From contig NZ_FOVC01000007.1 in NCBI RefSeq assembly GCF_900115045.1, positions 62,001-126,000 on the forward strand: DNA of 64,000 nt. Reading direction: 5' to 3'. The stretch is from Izhakiella capsodis (GTDB lineage: Bacteria > Pseudomonadota > Gammaproteobacteria > Enterobacterales > Enterobacteriaceae). How positions within the stretch are numbered: the first letter of the stretch is position 1; each line of letters begins with the position of its first letter. Below the pieces are notes generated by a model that did no database searches, was not told the DNA's origin, and saw only the letters and a list, made by a program, of their open reading frames with translations. This document shows positions 1 to 9,034 of this stretch, piece after piece. The position numbers were made by a program, and so were the translations under genes.

Positions 1-1272
1 GAGCTGCTAGGCAGAAAGCAAAAACCGCTGATTATCTGCGGCGGCGGGGTGAAATATTCTGAAGCCGGTCAGGCACTGTGTCAGTTCGCCGAGCGTTTTC
101 AGATCCCGTTTGCAGAGACCCAGGCAGGTAAGGGTACTGTTATTTCAGATCATCCGCTCAATGTTGGTGGCTTGGGGGAAACCGGTTGCCTGTCTGCCAA
201 TATGCTGGCAAAAGAAGCCGATTTGATCATCGGCATTGGTACGCGCTATACCGATTTTACCACCGCCTCGAAATGGCTGTTCCAGCACCCCCAGGTCGAC
301 TATCTCAATATTAACGTCAGTCGATTTGATGCTTACAAGCTGGATGCCGTTCAGCTGGTTGCCGATGCACGAGAAGCCATAAGCGCGCTGGAATCAAGAT
401 TACTCGATAGCAATTTTCACAGCGATTGGGGATCTATGATTGAGCAGGCGCAGGATAAACAGCGGTTGGAAACTGAGCGCGTCTTTCAGGCGACCTATGG
501 CAGCGAGGGCTACGTGCCTGAAATTGACGATGCGCTAGATCGTGACGCTGTCTTTGCGGAATTTAATCGCCTCACCCACTCCTTTCTCACGCAAAGTAGC
601 GTACTGGGTATGATTAATGAACGCCTGCCTGCCGACTCGATTATTGTTGGTGCTGCAGGTAGCCTGCCGGGCGACTTGCAACGCACATGGCGCACCAAAG
701 CTTACAACAGCTATCACGTCGAGTACGGCTACTCCTGCATGGGTTATGAAGTGAATGCAGCCCTTGGTGTGAAACTGGCAGAGCCACAGCGAGAGGTCTA
801 CGCCCTGGTGGGCGATGGCGCATTCATGATGTTGCACTCGGAGCTGGTGACCTCTCTTCAGGAAAACGCCAAAATCAACGTCATACTGTTCGATAATATG
901 GCTAACGGCTGCATTAATAACCTGCAAATTGGTCACGGTATGGGCAGCTTCACCACAGAATTTCGCTTTCGTAATACCCAAACCTCCAGGTTAGACGGCG
1001 GCCTGATCCCAATAGATTTTGCTGCGGTCGCCGCCGGGTACGGCTGTCAAACATGGCAAGTTACGACTCTTGAGCAGCTGGGGCAGGCGCTGGAAGAGTC
1101 ACGCCACTCTCCTTTTTCAACATTAATTGATGTGAAGGTGCTGCCAAAGACGATGGTACATAACTACCTGAGCTGGTGGCGTGTTGGTGTCGCTCAGATA
1201 TCTGAATCTGAACGCATTAATGACGTTGCACGCATACTCAATGAACATATTGATAAGGCACGTAAATATTAA
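1..1272 (+). CDS. iolD: 3D-(3,5/4)-trihydroxycyclohexane-1,2-dione hydrolase IolD (5' truncated by window)
   Basis: The reading frame is open from base 1, so the start lies outside the window; the GTG at 49 is internal. IolD is the thiamine-diphosphate enzyme that opens the ring in myo-inositol catabolism, in the cytoplasm. The visible part covers the central nucleotide-fold domain (GGGV near the left edge) and the C-terminal ThDP-binding domain, with the family GDG motif (VGDGAFMM, about 822) followed after about 28 residues by an NN pair (GCINN). The C-terminus is intact. iolG follows 67 bp later and iolE after that on the same strand, which supports inositol use rather than another ThDP decarboxylase such as acetolactate synthase. 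Confidence 0.93.
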   Translation, partial: ELLGRKQKPLIICGGGVKYSEAGQALCQFAERFQIPFAETQAGKGTVISDHPLNVGGLGETGCLSANMLAKEADLIIGIGTRYTDFTTASKWLFQHPQVDYLNINVSRFDAYKLDAVQLVADAREAISALESRLLDSNFHSDWGSMIEQAQDKQRLETERVFQATYGSEGYVPEIDDALDRDAVFAEFNRLTHSFLTQSSVLGMINERLPADSIIVGAAGSLPGDLQRTWRTKAYNSYHVEYGYSCMGYEVNAALGVKLAEPQREVYALVGDGAFMMLHSELVTSLQENAKINVILFDNMANGCINNLQIGHGMGSFTTEFRFRNTQTSRLDGGLIPIDFAAVAAGYGCQTWQVTTLEQLGQALEESRHSPFSTLIDVKVLPKTMVHNYLSWWRVGVAQISESERINDVARILNEHIDKARKY

Positions 1273-1339
1273 ACAGGTCTCGTTGTCAGACTGACTGACA
1301 GTCATCTGATACCAACCCTACATCGACAAGGGTAATAAC

Positions 1340-2353
1340 ATGAATTTAAAACTGGGTGTAATCGGTACCGGCGCGATTGGGCGTGAGCATATACGCCGTT
1401 GCAGTCATGTGTTGCAAGGGGCTGAAGTGGTCGCAGTTTCTGATATCAATCTTGACGGTGCCAGAAATGCGGTTGAAAGTCTGGCGCTAAACGCAGAGGC
1501 CTATGCCAATGGTATGGACGTGATCAATGCGCCCGACGTAGAGGCAATCCTGGTTACCTCGTGGGACCCGACGCACGAGGCGTTTACCCTGGCGGCGGTG
1601 GCTGCTGGTAAATATTTATTTTGCGAAAAGCCGCTGGCAATGAGTGCCGAAGGTTGTCGTCGCATCGTTGAGGCTGAAATTGCCCAAGGTAAGCGGCTGG
1701 TTCAGGTCGGATTTATGCGGCCCTATGACAGCGGCTACCGGGCGTTGAAAAAAGTGATCGATGAGGGGGCTATCGGTGAAGTGCTGATGCTGCATTGCGC
1801 CCATCGAAACCAGAGCGTAGCGGAAAATTATACTACGGAGATGGCGATCACCAATACCCTGATCCATGAGTTGGACGTGCTCCGTTGGTTGACCGACGAT
1901 GACTACAAAACGGTGCAGGTAGTCTACCCGCGTACCACCTCAAAGGCACATGCGAAGCTAAAAGATCCGCAGATTGTGCTGTTCGAAACTCACAAGGGCA
2001 TCCGTATTGACGTGGAAATATTCGTCAACTGTGCCTACGGCTACGACATTCAGTGCGAAGTCGTTGGTGAAGAAGGCATTGCTCGTTTACCGGAACCCTC
2101 CTCCATTCAGCTGCGTAAGGATGCGCGTCTGGCTAATACCATCCTGACGGACTGGAAAGATCGTTTTATTGAAGCCTATGACGTTGAGCTGCAAGCCTTC
2201 ATTAACGATGTAAAAGCCGATCGGCTGACCGGCCCTTCAGCATGGGATGGCTTTGCTGCATCGGTAGCGGCAGATGCCTGCCTTAAAGCGCAGCAGAGCT
2301 CGGCGATAGAGCCTGTGAGTATGCCTTTGCGCCCGGCATTCTACTACCGGTGA
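1340..2353 (+). CDS. iolG: Inositol 2-dehydrogenase IolG (Gfo/Idh/MocA family)
   Basis: This 337-residue NAD-dependent oxidoreductase oxidises myo-inositol to scyllo-inosose, the first step of the pathway. The N-terminal Rossmann fold shows GTGAIGREH near residue 9, and the family's EKPLA motif, which carries the catalytic lysine, lies near residue 96. The C-terminal half is the alpha/beta sheet domain of the Gfo/Idh/MocA family. The start is preceded by AAGGG about 7 bases upstream. It lies between iolD and iolE on the same strand. Related family members use other sugars or scyllo-inositol, so the exact substrate is inferred from context. Confidence 0.92.
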   Translation: MNLKLGVIGTGAIGREHIRRCSHVLQGAEVVAVSDINLDGARNAVESLALNAEAYANGMDVINAPDVEAILVTSWDPTHEAFTLAAVAAGKYLFCEKPLAMSAEGCRRIVEAEIAQGKRLVQVGFMRPYDSGYRALKKVIDEGAIGEVLMLHCAHRNQSVAENYTTEMAITNTLIHELDVLRWLTDDDYKTVQVVYPRTTSKAHAKLKDPQIVLFETHKGIRIDVEIFVNCAYGYDIQCEVVGEEGIARLPEPSSIQLRKDARLANTILTDWKDRFIEAYDVELQAFINDVKADRLTGPSAWDGFAASVAADACLKAQQSSAIEPVSMPLRPAFYYR

Positions 2354-2497
2354 ATCACCGTATAGCCGAAGCCGATTGTGATTTCAGGAACCATCGGTTT
2401 CTGTATTACCGTCTGGCTAATCATAGCAGGTCATCAGGTCAAAGGCCGATGTAACCAGAACGTTCACGAGAGTTGTAAGACAAGTAAGGCGGGCATC

Positions 2498-3394
2498 ATG
2501 AATAAAGATAACGTGAGGTTGGCTATCGCCCCTATTGGCTGGACCAACGATGATTTGCCGGAGCTGGGTAATGAAAATACCTTCCAGCAAATTATCAGTG
2601 AAATGGCGCTGGCCGGGTTTAGTGGCAGTGAGGTGGGGAATAAATATCCGCGCGATCCGGCGGTGTTGAAACCGATGCTCGAAATGCGCGGTTTACAGAT
2701 CGTCAACGCATGGTTCAGCACCTTCTTTGCTAAGGGCAATAAGGCGAAAACCATCGATGAATTTATCAATCATCGCGACTTTCTCCATGCCATGGGGGCT
2801 AAAGTGATTGGTTGCTCGGAACAGAGTCGAAGTATTCAGGGAACTGATAAGGCTGTGCTGGAGGATAAACCTTGCTTCAGCGATGAGGAATGGCGTCTGA
2901 CGGCGGAGGGATATAATCAACTGGCAGAACTGGCAGCTGAAAAGGAAATGCAGGTTTGCCTGCATCATCACATGGGAACAGGTATCCAGACAACGGAGGA
3001 AATCGACCGTTTTATGGCGATGACTAATGACAATGTTTACTTACTGTATGACACCGGCCATGCGTATTACTCTGAAGGCTGCCAGCAAAAGATGCTGGCT
3101 ATCCTGATCCGTTATCTGCCTCGTATTAACCATGTCCATCTTAAAGATGTCAGAAACTCTATTATTGAACAGGTACGGCTCGAGCATTTGTCTTTTCTCG
3201 ACGGCGTTAAACGTGGAACTTTTACCGTGCCCGGTGATGGCGATATCGATTTCGAACCGGTATTTACGGCCTTAGATAAAGCGAATTATAAAGGCTGGAT
3301 GGTGGTTGAGGCTGAGCAGGATCCGGCCTTGGCTAATCCATTTGAGTATGCCGTTAAAGCCCGGGGTTATCTGCGTGATAAGGCGGGTATTTAA
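2498..3394 (+). CDS. iolE: Inosose dehydratase IolE
   Basis: A 298-residue TIM-barrel protein (xylose-isomerase-like AP endonuclease 2 fold) that dehydrates 2-keto-myo-inositol, giving the dione consumed by IolD. I chose ATG 2498 (MNKDNVRLAIAPIGW) because it matches the normal family N-terminus; the frame is open further upstream to 2378 but that stretch does not look like protein. Metal-ligand-type motifs are present (HHHMGTG near residue 156, DTGHAYY near 182, HLKD near 208). It is the last gene of the iol operon and is followed at once by a strong terminator hairpin. The 144-bp gap after iolG is longer than usual for one operon and could hold an internal promoter. Confidence 0.93.
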   Translation: MNKDNVRLAIAPIGWTNDDLPELGNENTFQQIISEMALAGFSGSEVGNKYPRDPAVLKPMLEMRGLQIVNAWFSTFFAKGNKAKTIDEFINHRDFLHAMGAKVIGCSEQSRSIQGTDKAVLEDKPCFSDEEWRLTAEGYNQLAELAAEKEMQVCLHHHMGTGIQTTEEIDRFMAMTNDNVYLLYDTGHAYYSEGCQQKMLAILIRYLPRINHVHLKDVRNSIIEQVRLEHLSFLDGVKRGTFTVPGDGDIDFEPVFTALDKANYKGWMVVEAEQDPALANPFEYAVKARGYLRDKAGI

Positions 3395-3404
3395 TGCATT
3401 GTCT

Positions 3405-3437
3405 GACTAAAAGCGCTCTTTTCCGGCGCTTTTAGTC
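3405..3437 (+). terminator. Terminator hairpin after iolE
   Basis: A perfect 12-bp inverted repeat (GACTAAAAGCGC / GCGCTTTTAGTC) with a short T-rich loop lies 11 bp after the iolE stop and 23 bp before the end of the convergent dcrB gene. Runs of A and T in the arms suggest it may serve both strands. Confidence 0.75.
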
Positions 3438-3459
3438 GAGGCGAATGGTTTTTAAGCCA

Positions 3460-4047
3460 CTATTTCAGCTTGAGTGAATCAACGACTTTTTGCGCTTCGT
3501 TCTGCGCTAGTTGCTGATTACCTGCTGGCAGAGAAATTTGCATGGTCATGACCCTATCATCCAGCTTAGCCAGAATAATGGAGGACAGGTTGGTCTGATT
3601 ATTTGCAGAGATCACGGTAATTAACTCCTGCGCCGGATGGCCATCCAACGTTAACGCTTTATTACTGATAACCTGAAGCTGAGGGTCGCGGTTACGTTGC
3701 TCTTTTTCCAGACGTTGAGTAAAAACGTCGAGATTCTGATGTGAGTTGTCGCCAATAAGCACGATGATGGTCCGTTGCTGCGAGTTGTCAGCATAGACAT
3801 GCATGTTGCTGGCCTGAGTTGCCAGCTTGTCGCTTTTGTCTGACAAGCCTTCGGGGAGCGTGAAGGATAGCTTGCCGTTTAATAGCGAAACAGTTTGTGC
3901 AGACTGGCTGCTGTTTGTACTGGTACTGGTGTTTGTACTACTGCTTGTACTGCTACTGTCACCGCCCACTTTATCACTTTTACCGTCACAGCCAGCCAGG
4001 CCGACGACCAGTAAACCTATTCCTGCATATTTAAGTAGATTACGCAT
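3460..4047 (-). CDS. dcrB: DcrB family lipoprotein
   Basis: A 195-residue exported protein with a signal peptide ending in a lipobox (VGLAGC, Cys 20), so it is probably an inner- or outer-membrane lipoprotein facing the periplasm. After the Cys there is a low-complexity Ser/Thr/Asn linker (residues 28-52), then the conserved DcrB domain (NGKLSFTLPEGL, RDPQLQVISNKAL). In E. coli DcrB is needed for infection by some phages and affects lipoprotein maturation; its exact role here is not visible. The Ser/Thr linker is simple-sequence and likely variable. In E. coli it neighbours yhhQ, as here, now separated by a broken acetyltransferase gene. Confidence 0.92.
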   Translation of the reverse strand: MRNLLKYAGIGLLVVGLAGCDGKSDKVGGDSSSTSSSTNTSTSTNSSQSAQTVSLLNGKLSFTLPEGLSDKSDKLATQASNMHVYADNSQQRTIIVLIGDNSHQNLDVFTQRLEKEQRNRDPQLQVISNKALTLDGHPAQELITVISANNQTNLSSIILAKLDDRVMTMQISLPAGNQQLAQNEAQKVVDSLKLK

Positions 4048-4123
4048 TCTCTTCCCTTATTTACCATGCCTTTTTACTGTCACAGTCAAACGTATTGAGC
4101 CTGTAAAGGCAACCTGTTATGAG

Positions 4124-4558
4124 TCATAACGCTTTTTCAAAACTCAGCTTATTGTCTGCTGCTGTTTCAAAAGGCCCAAGCGCGACTCGCTGATAATTCC
4201 GACTGATAAGTAAAAGTAGCACTTCTTTGAAGCGATTACGGGTTTTAATGCAAAGCCTTAAATAGCCCTGCGACTGCGCCCAAAGTTCCTGGTCAAGAAA
4301 CAGCGCGTGGGCAATACCTTTACGACGAAAGCCTGGCGATAAGCCACCTGCTCAGCTGTAGAATCCGTTTTCATCCGGGGCATAGCCCAGCCTGGAACCG
4401 GCCATCTTTCCATCAATTTCTGCAATGCGCACCAGATGCGGTTTATCGGCGATGCGCAACGCCATATCATTCAATGAACAGCGGGTTTCGAACTCAGGCA
4501 GCTGATTGTAAAGCGGATGGACTTCTTGCAGCGAGGCGTGGCGAAGGATTATAGACAT
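4124..4558 (-). pseudogene. GNAT N-acetyltransferase gene interrupted by one in-frame TGA
   Basis: Translation from ATG 4558 gives 68 residues that look like the start of a GNAT acetyltransferase (MSIILRHASL, then EIDGKMAGSRLGYA). It then hits TGA at 4354-4352, exactly where the family has Trp after FYS. Reading on in the same frame gives AGGLSPGFRRKGIAHALF, the acetyl-CoA-binding loop region, and continues to TGA at 4126-4124. With the stop read through the product would be 144 residues, a normal length for the family. No frameshift is needed: a single TGG to TGA change explains it. The substrate is unknown. The gene is either a very young pseudogene or, less likely, subject to readthrough. 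Confidence 0.85.
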
Positions 4559-4605
4559 GGCGATCTCCAACTTCAGGCAGACCGCCATTATACTTTTTTT
4601 TGATC

Positions 4606-5271
4606 TCAGCCGAAATTGAGCCGGCGTTGCTCCGATTTCTCCGCCATGCGTTTGAGCAGGCTAGTGAGTAAGACGCCGTAAGCGGGCAGAAAGAAAATCA
4701 TGCAGATCATAATCTTGAAGCTGTAGTCTACTAAGGCTATCTCCACCCAATGCTGCGCCATGAAAGGGTCCGGGCTTTTATAAAATGCGATAAAAAAGAA
4801 GGCTATCGTATCGCTGATATTACCGAGGAACATCGCACCAGCCGGCGCGACCCACCACTGTGCTTTTTGGCGCAGGCGATTAAATACGTGAACGTCAAGG
4901 ATCTGCCCCAAAACATACGCCATAAAGCTGGCGCAGCCGATGCGAGCGACAAACATATTAATCTGATGTAATCCTGCCACGCCCTGCCACTCGCCATTAA
5001 ACCATAGTGCAGAGATGACATATGAGGCAAACAACGCTGGTAGCATTACTGCCAGGATGATTCGTCGGGCCAACGGTGCGCCAAATATGCGTACGGTCAG
5101 ATCGGTCGCCAGGAAAATAAAGGGAAAGCTGAATGCACCCCAGGTGGTATGGAGGCCAAAGATGGCAACCGGGAGCTGCACAAGATAATTACTGGAAGTA
5201 ATCACCAGCAGATGGAAAAGCGATAGCCAAAAAAGCGCGCGTAGGCGCTGGCGCGGTGTGAAAGCGATCAT
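4606..5271 (-). CDS. yhhQ: Queuosine precursor transporter YhhQ
   Basis: A 221-residue inner-membrane protein of the VUT/YhhQ family with about six hydrophobic segments. It imports 7-cyano-7-deazaguanine/7-aminomethyl-deazaguanine for tRNA queuosine synthesis. The strongly conserved block LLVITSSNYLVQLP and the following TTWGAFSFPFIFLATDLTVR are typical. I chose ATG 5271 because AAAAAGG sits 6 bases upstream; the in-frame TTG at 5277 would touch that ribosome site. The order dcrB-yhhQ-tusA is that of E. coli. Confidence 0.92.
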   Translation of the reverse strand: MIAFTPRQRLRALFWLSLFHLLVITSSNYLVQLPVAIFGLHTTWGAFSFPFIFLATDLTVRIFGAPLARRIILAVMLPALFASYVISALWFNGEWQGVAGLHQINMFVARIGCASFMAYVLGQILDVHVFNRLRQKAQWWVAPAGAMFLGNISDTIAFFFIAFYKSPDPFMAQHWVEIALVDYSFKIMICMIFFLPAYGVLLTSLLKRMAEKSEQRRLNFG

Positions 5272-5480
5272 CTTCAACCTTTTTATGTTGGGGTGAGGGA
5301 ACCCGGCTTTATTCTGTCAAAGCAGATATCAGCATTAGATTAACGGCGGCATAATACGCTAAACACCAGACTATGCAATGATGAATGAATACGCAAACGT
5401 TGGCATCGCGATCCTGGTTTGCAGGGGCGATGACAGGCGTTAAACTAACGCCCTCGTTTTACTCTGGTTGGTGATATGAA

Positions 5481-5732
5481 ATGACAGGCGATATTAACGC
5501 CCACGTGGATAAAACCCTTGATGCGATGGGGCTGCGCTGCCCTGAGCCGGTAATGATGGTGCGCAAAACTGTGCGGAATATGGCGGCAGGTGAAACGCTG
5601 CTGATCATTGCTGACGATCCGGCAACTGTCCGTGATATTCCCGGTTTTTGTACCTTTATGGAACATACTCTGCTGGCGCAGGAGGTTGATACCAGGCCTT
5701 ATCGCTATCTGATAAAAAAAGGCGTGGCCTGA
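5481..5732 (+). CDS. tusA: Sulfurtransferase TusA
   Basis: This 83-residue cytoplasmic protein accepts persulfide sulfur from IscS and passes it to the TusBCD complex for 2-thiolation of tRNA wobble uridine. The catalytic cysteine is in the family motif LRCPEPVMM (Cys 20), and the rest matches the two-layer TusA fold (IADDPATVRDIPGFC). It stands alone on the plus strand, convergent with zntA, whose stop is 24 bp away, as in E. coli. A ribosome site (GGTGAT) lies upstream of the ATG. Confidence 0.95.
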   Translation: MTGDINAHVDKTLDAMGLRCPEPVMMVRKTVRNMAAGETLLIIADDPATVRDIPGFCTFMEHTLLAQEVDTRPYRYLIKKGVA

Positions 5733-5755
5733 GACACCACCAGACCACAATGGTA

Positions 5756-8134
5756 TTAACGGATTTGTCGCAACAGGCGCAGTGCGTTAAGGGTTACCAG
5801 CGCCGTCGCGCCGGAGTCGGCCAGCACAGCCAGCCACAGGCCGGTGATCCCCAACAGCGACGTTACTAAAAAAATTCCCTTCAATCCCAGCGCAATACTA
5901 ATGTTTTGCCGTATATTGCGGCGGGTATTGCGCGCCAGGCGGATCAGTGGCGCCAGAGCATTGAGACGACTATGGGTTAGCGCTGCGTCAGCGGTTTCAA
6001 GTGCGATATCGCTACCGCTCCCCATTGCAATGCCGAGGGTTGCGGCTTTCATCGCCGGAGAGTCATTGATGCCGTCGCCGATCATGGCAACCGGTTTTCG
6101 TTGTGACAGGCGCTTAATTTCGCTTACTTTGTCTGCGGGCAACAGGCCAGCACGCCATCTGATTTTTAGCTCTGATGCGATGGCTTCCGCCGTGCGTGGG
6201 TTGTCACCGGTTAACATGACGCTCTCAATGCCTAGGGTTTGCAGCTCAGCCAGGGCTTCCCGTGCGTTGTCACGTAGCTGGTCACGCAGGGCTATCATGC
6301 CTTCGGGCTGGCCGTCCTTCATTAATATCACCACGGTATTTCCGGCATCCTCCCTACGGCGAACGTGTGACCATTGCCCGGCGCTAAGCTGATCAGCCTG
6401 AAGGCCGGAAGGTGAGCAAAGCATCAGCTGTGATCCCTCTATCTGTGCTGTCACGCCGATACCTGCCTGCGCCCGGTGATTTTTCGCTGCGGGGATAACA
6501 ATTTTTCTCATCCGGGCTTCTGCAACGATAGCCCTGGCTAAAGGATGACTGGAACCTTGTTCAGCAGCAGCTGCCAGTGACAGCGTGACTTCAGTCTGAG
6601 CGGCTGTGAAGCTTTCGACGGTGGTCACCTCCGGCCGACCGGCGGTTAGCGTGCCGGTTTTATCGAATGCCAGGGTGCGGATTTTACTCAGTTGCTCAAG
6701 GGCGGCCCCGCCTTTAATTAATATCCCCAATCGACTGGCCGTAGCCAGCGCCGAGGTAATGGAGGCCGGTACGGAAATCACCAGTGCGCACGGGCAGCCG
6801 ATTAGCAATAGCGTTAATCCTTTATATAGCCATTCATGCCACGGCTGAGTGAATAGCAACGGTGGCAGAATAGCAGTCAGTAAAGCCAGCACCATCACGG
6901 CTGGCGTATAAAAGCGGCTGAAACTATCAATGAAACGTTCTACCGGCGCACGGTGGCTTTCCGCTTCCTCAATAAGCTGAAGAATGCGATCTATCGCGCT
7001 TTCTCCGGGGCCTGAGGTGACGCTCAGCTGTACGCTCGCATCAATGCTAAGCGCGCCCGCCATCAGCACAGCGCCAGCTTCACGGACGACGGGCATCGAT
7101 TCACCGGTCAGGGCGCTTTCATCAAAACTGGCCGTAGAGGTAATCAGAACACCATCGGCAGGCAGGCGGCCACCGGGAGAAACGACAATCACATCTCCCG
7201 GTTTAAGTTCAGAGAGAGAGACCAGTTCATGCTGGTCACCATTGAGGCGGGTCGCGGTTTCAGGTTTCAGCGCCATTAAGGCGGTGACACCGCGGCGGGC
7301 GCGCTGAGCGGCGAAGGCTTCAAGGCGCTCACCGAGCATGAAGAGCAATAAAACCATCGATGCTTCTGCGGTGGCACCTATCGATAAGGCACCAAGCGCC
7401 GCGATGCTCATCAGCATTTCGATAGTAAAAGGCTGCCCATTACGCAGCGAGCCCCAGGCGCGGCGGATAACCGGTGCCAGACCTGTAATCGTGGTAACCG
7501 TAAAAGCCAGGCTTCCCGCGTGGGGCAGTAAATGTGCGATCAGTGAGCTGATGGCTGTGAAGAGTGCGACGATGATCAACAGTGCGTTTTCACGCCAGAA
7601 ATCGGGATTAGGCTTTGCCACCGGCCGGTTTTCCGGCATCAGCGAAAAGCCTGCTTGCGTGACGGCGTGTTCAACAAGCGCTGTTATGTTGGTAGCCGCC
7701 TCCACTTGCAGCGTTTGAGTACTGAACAGCACCTGGGCCTTATGAACACCGGCTATCCGGCGAACCGTGACTTCTATTTTGCGGGCGCAGGAGGGGCAGT
7801 CCATGCCGGTAATGGACCAGCGGAAACGCTGCTGCGCTCCGGGTCCGGTACCGTTATCGACCGGAAGATCGCCGTTATCGATAGGACTATTGCCGCATGG
7901 CTCAGTGCCGGGTGCTGCGGATACGAGACGGCTGATTTTTGGCGGTGTGCGCCTGTCGTTCTCGTCAGTAGATGAGCTGCCGCAGCCGTCGTTGCTATCG
8001 CAGCAGGAGCTGGAACTGGGCGTTAATGGATCAATTTTACCTATTTTTGCCAGCGGAGGACGTGTGCTGATGCTGCATCCGTGTTGGCGGAAAGCATGAT
8101 TGTGATTACAGCCGCAGCCTGAATGTGTGCGCAT
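5756..8134 (-). CDS. zntA: Zn(II)/Cd(II)/Pb(II)-translocating P-type ATPase ZntA
   Basis: A 792-residue P1B-type ATPase that exports zinc, cadmium and lead across the inner membrane. Visible in order: an unusual Cys/His-rich tail (residues 1-100, with CGCNHNH and CCDSNDGC), a heavy-metal-associated domain with GMDCPSC (Cys 113, Cys 116), membrane segments, the TGES actuator motif, the metal-site CPC (IGCPCALV), the phosphorylation motif DKTGTLT, and GDGIND of the hinge. E. coli ZntA is 732 residues with a shorter N-terminal Cys cluster, so the tail here is about 55 residues longer. A strong GGAGG ribosome site precedes ATG 8134, and the promoter carries a ZntR-type operator. Confidence 0.97.
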   Translation of the reverse strand: MRTHSGCGCNHNHAFRQHGCSISTRPPLAKIGKIDPLTPSSSSCCDSNDGCGSSSTDENDRRTPPKISRLVSAAPGTEPCGNSPIDNGDLPVDNGTGPGAQQRFRWSITGMDCPSCARKIEVTVRRIAGVHKAQVLFSTQTLQVEAATNITALVEHAVTQAGFSLMPENRPVAKPNPDFWRENALLIIVALFTAISSLIAHLLPHAGSLAFTVTTITGLAPVIRRAWGSLRNGQPFTIEMLMSIAALGALSIGATAEASMVLLLFMLGERLEAFAAQRARRGVTALMALKPETATRLNGDQHELVSLSELKPGDVIVVSPGGRLPADGVLITSTASFDESALTGESMPVVREAGAVLMAGALSIDASVQLSVTSGPGESAIDRILQLIEEAESHRAPVERFIDSFSRFYTPAVMVLALLTAILPPLLFTQPWHEWLYKGLTLLLIGCPCALVISVPASITSALATASRLGILIKGGAALEQLSKIRTLAFDKTGTLTAGRPEVTTVESFTAAQTEVTLSLAAAAEQGSSHPLARAIVAEARMRKIVIPAAKNHRAQAGIGVTAQIEGSQLMLCSPSGLQADQLSAGQWSHVRRREDAGNTVVILMKDGQPEGMIALRDQLRDNAREALAELQTLGIESVMLTGDNPRTAEAIASELKIRWRAGLLPADKVSEIKRLSQRKPVAMIGDGINDSPAMKAATLGIAMGSGSDIALETADAALTHSRLNALAPLIRLARNTRRNIRQNISIALGLKGIFLVTSLLGITGLWLAVLADSGATALVTLNALRLLRQIR

Positions 8135-8179
8135 GAAAACCTCCGCTATGCTACTGCGGCGAACGTTGCCGCGGGAGCT

Positions 8180-8211
8180 ATCCTACACCCTGGAGTTGAC
8201 TCCAGAGTCAA
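8180..8211 (-). promoter_or_regulatory. zntA promoter with ZntR (MerR-family) operator
   Basis: On the minus strand a -35 TTGACT (8211-8206) and a -10 TAGGAT (8185-8180) are separated by 20 bp, the over-long spacer typical of MerR-family promoters. The spacer carries the 22-bp dyad 8187-8208 (ACTCTGGAGTC then AACTCCAGGGT), nearly identical to the ZntR site at E. coli zntA. ZntR itself is not in the window. Confidence 0.9.
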
Positions 8212-8228
8212 GCGGATTTTTCACGGGG

Positions 8229-8852
8229 TCACAGCCAAAGTGACCTGACTATCATAAAATGACCCGCGAAATAACAGGCTGCAATCAGCGCGCTGTCAGC
8301 CCGAAAGCGCCAGCGGTAATGACTAATCAACCAGATGGCAATCCCCACCAAAAGCAGTGAGGCACCGACGGCGATTGAGAAACTACGATCGTCTGGCAAA
8401 ATAACGTAGCTTTCTGCCGCAACCCATACCATTAACAGTGTCATGCCAATCAGGGTGCAAACCGGCCAGCGTAGCGTATCAAGGCGGCTCCAGAGGGTGG
8501 TAATCAGTAGCGCGCCGATAATTAACAGTGCCAGCGGGATGGGCCAATAAAAATTCATCGCTATATGGCTGGTAAAGCAAAGGGTATAAAGCAGGTGAGA
8601 AAGGAAGAACGCACCGATGGCATACAGCATGCGTTTTTGCGGCAGCAACATCAGCGCATCGCCAATAAGCGTTGCCAGCAGACCGAGCAAAATAAAATAT
8701 TCCGTAGTATGAAGAGGCGCTTGCCACGCCCAACCGAGTAGCAGCAGCATGGTTACGGGTTTGAATACCCAACGCTGCCATTGGGGACCACGATAAGAGG
8801 CGTCCACATACAGCCAACCGGAAAACAGAACCGCCAAAAAAGACCAGATCAT
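8229..8852 (-). CDS. yhhN: YhhN family membrane protein
   Basis: A 207-residue polytopic inner-membrane protein of the YhhN/TMEM86 family; the eukaryotic members are lysoplasmalogenases, but the bacterial role is not settled. Conserved features include DASYRGPQWQRWVFKP near the N-terminus, GDALMLLP, and CYFAGHFMIVRSLWL at the C-terminus. ATG 8852 is preferred over the more distal in-frame ATG (8903) because AAGGA lies just upstream and the protein then begins like its relatives (MIWSFLAVL). It lies between zntA and the yhhM remnant, as in E. coli. Confidence 0.9.
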   Translation of the reverse strand: MIWSFLAVLFSGWLYVDASYRGPQWQRWVFKPVTMLLLLGWAWQAPLHTTEYFILLGLLATLIGDALMLLPQKRMLYAIGAFFLSHLLYTLCFTSHIAMNFYWPIPLALLIIGALLITTLWSRLDTLRWPVCTLIGMTLLMVWVAAESYVILPDDRSFSIAVGASLLLVGIAIWLISHYRWRFRADSALIAACYFAGHFMIVRSLWL

Positions 8853-9034
8853 AGTTATTCCTTCTAAACGGAATATGCATAGCCTGAAAAGCTGCATAAA
8901 CACTAAAGAGTATAGGGAAATCCATTCTTTCGCTGACAGTGTAGGTGAGGGCGAGCCAATGTGACAATGGGACAGATTCGATTCGACTCATCTCCTTAAC
9001 CGCATTTTATGAAAAACGGTAAGAGGCTTCTGTG

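Noticed and set aside
5844..7975. Several long frames antisense to zntA
   Set aside because: Shadows of zntA codon bias; no domain content.
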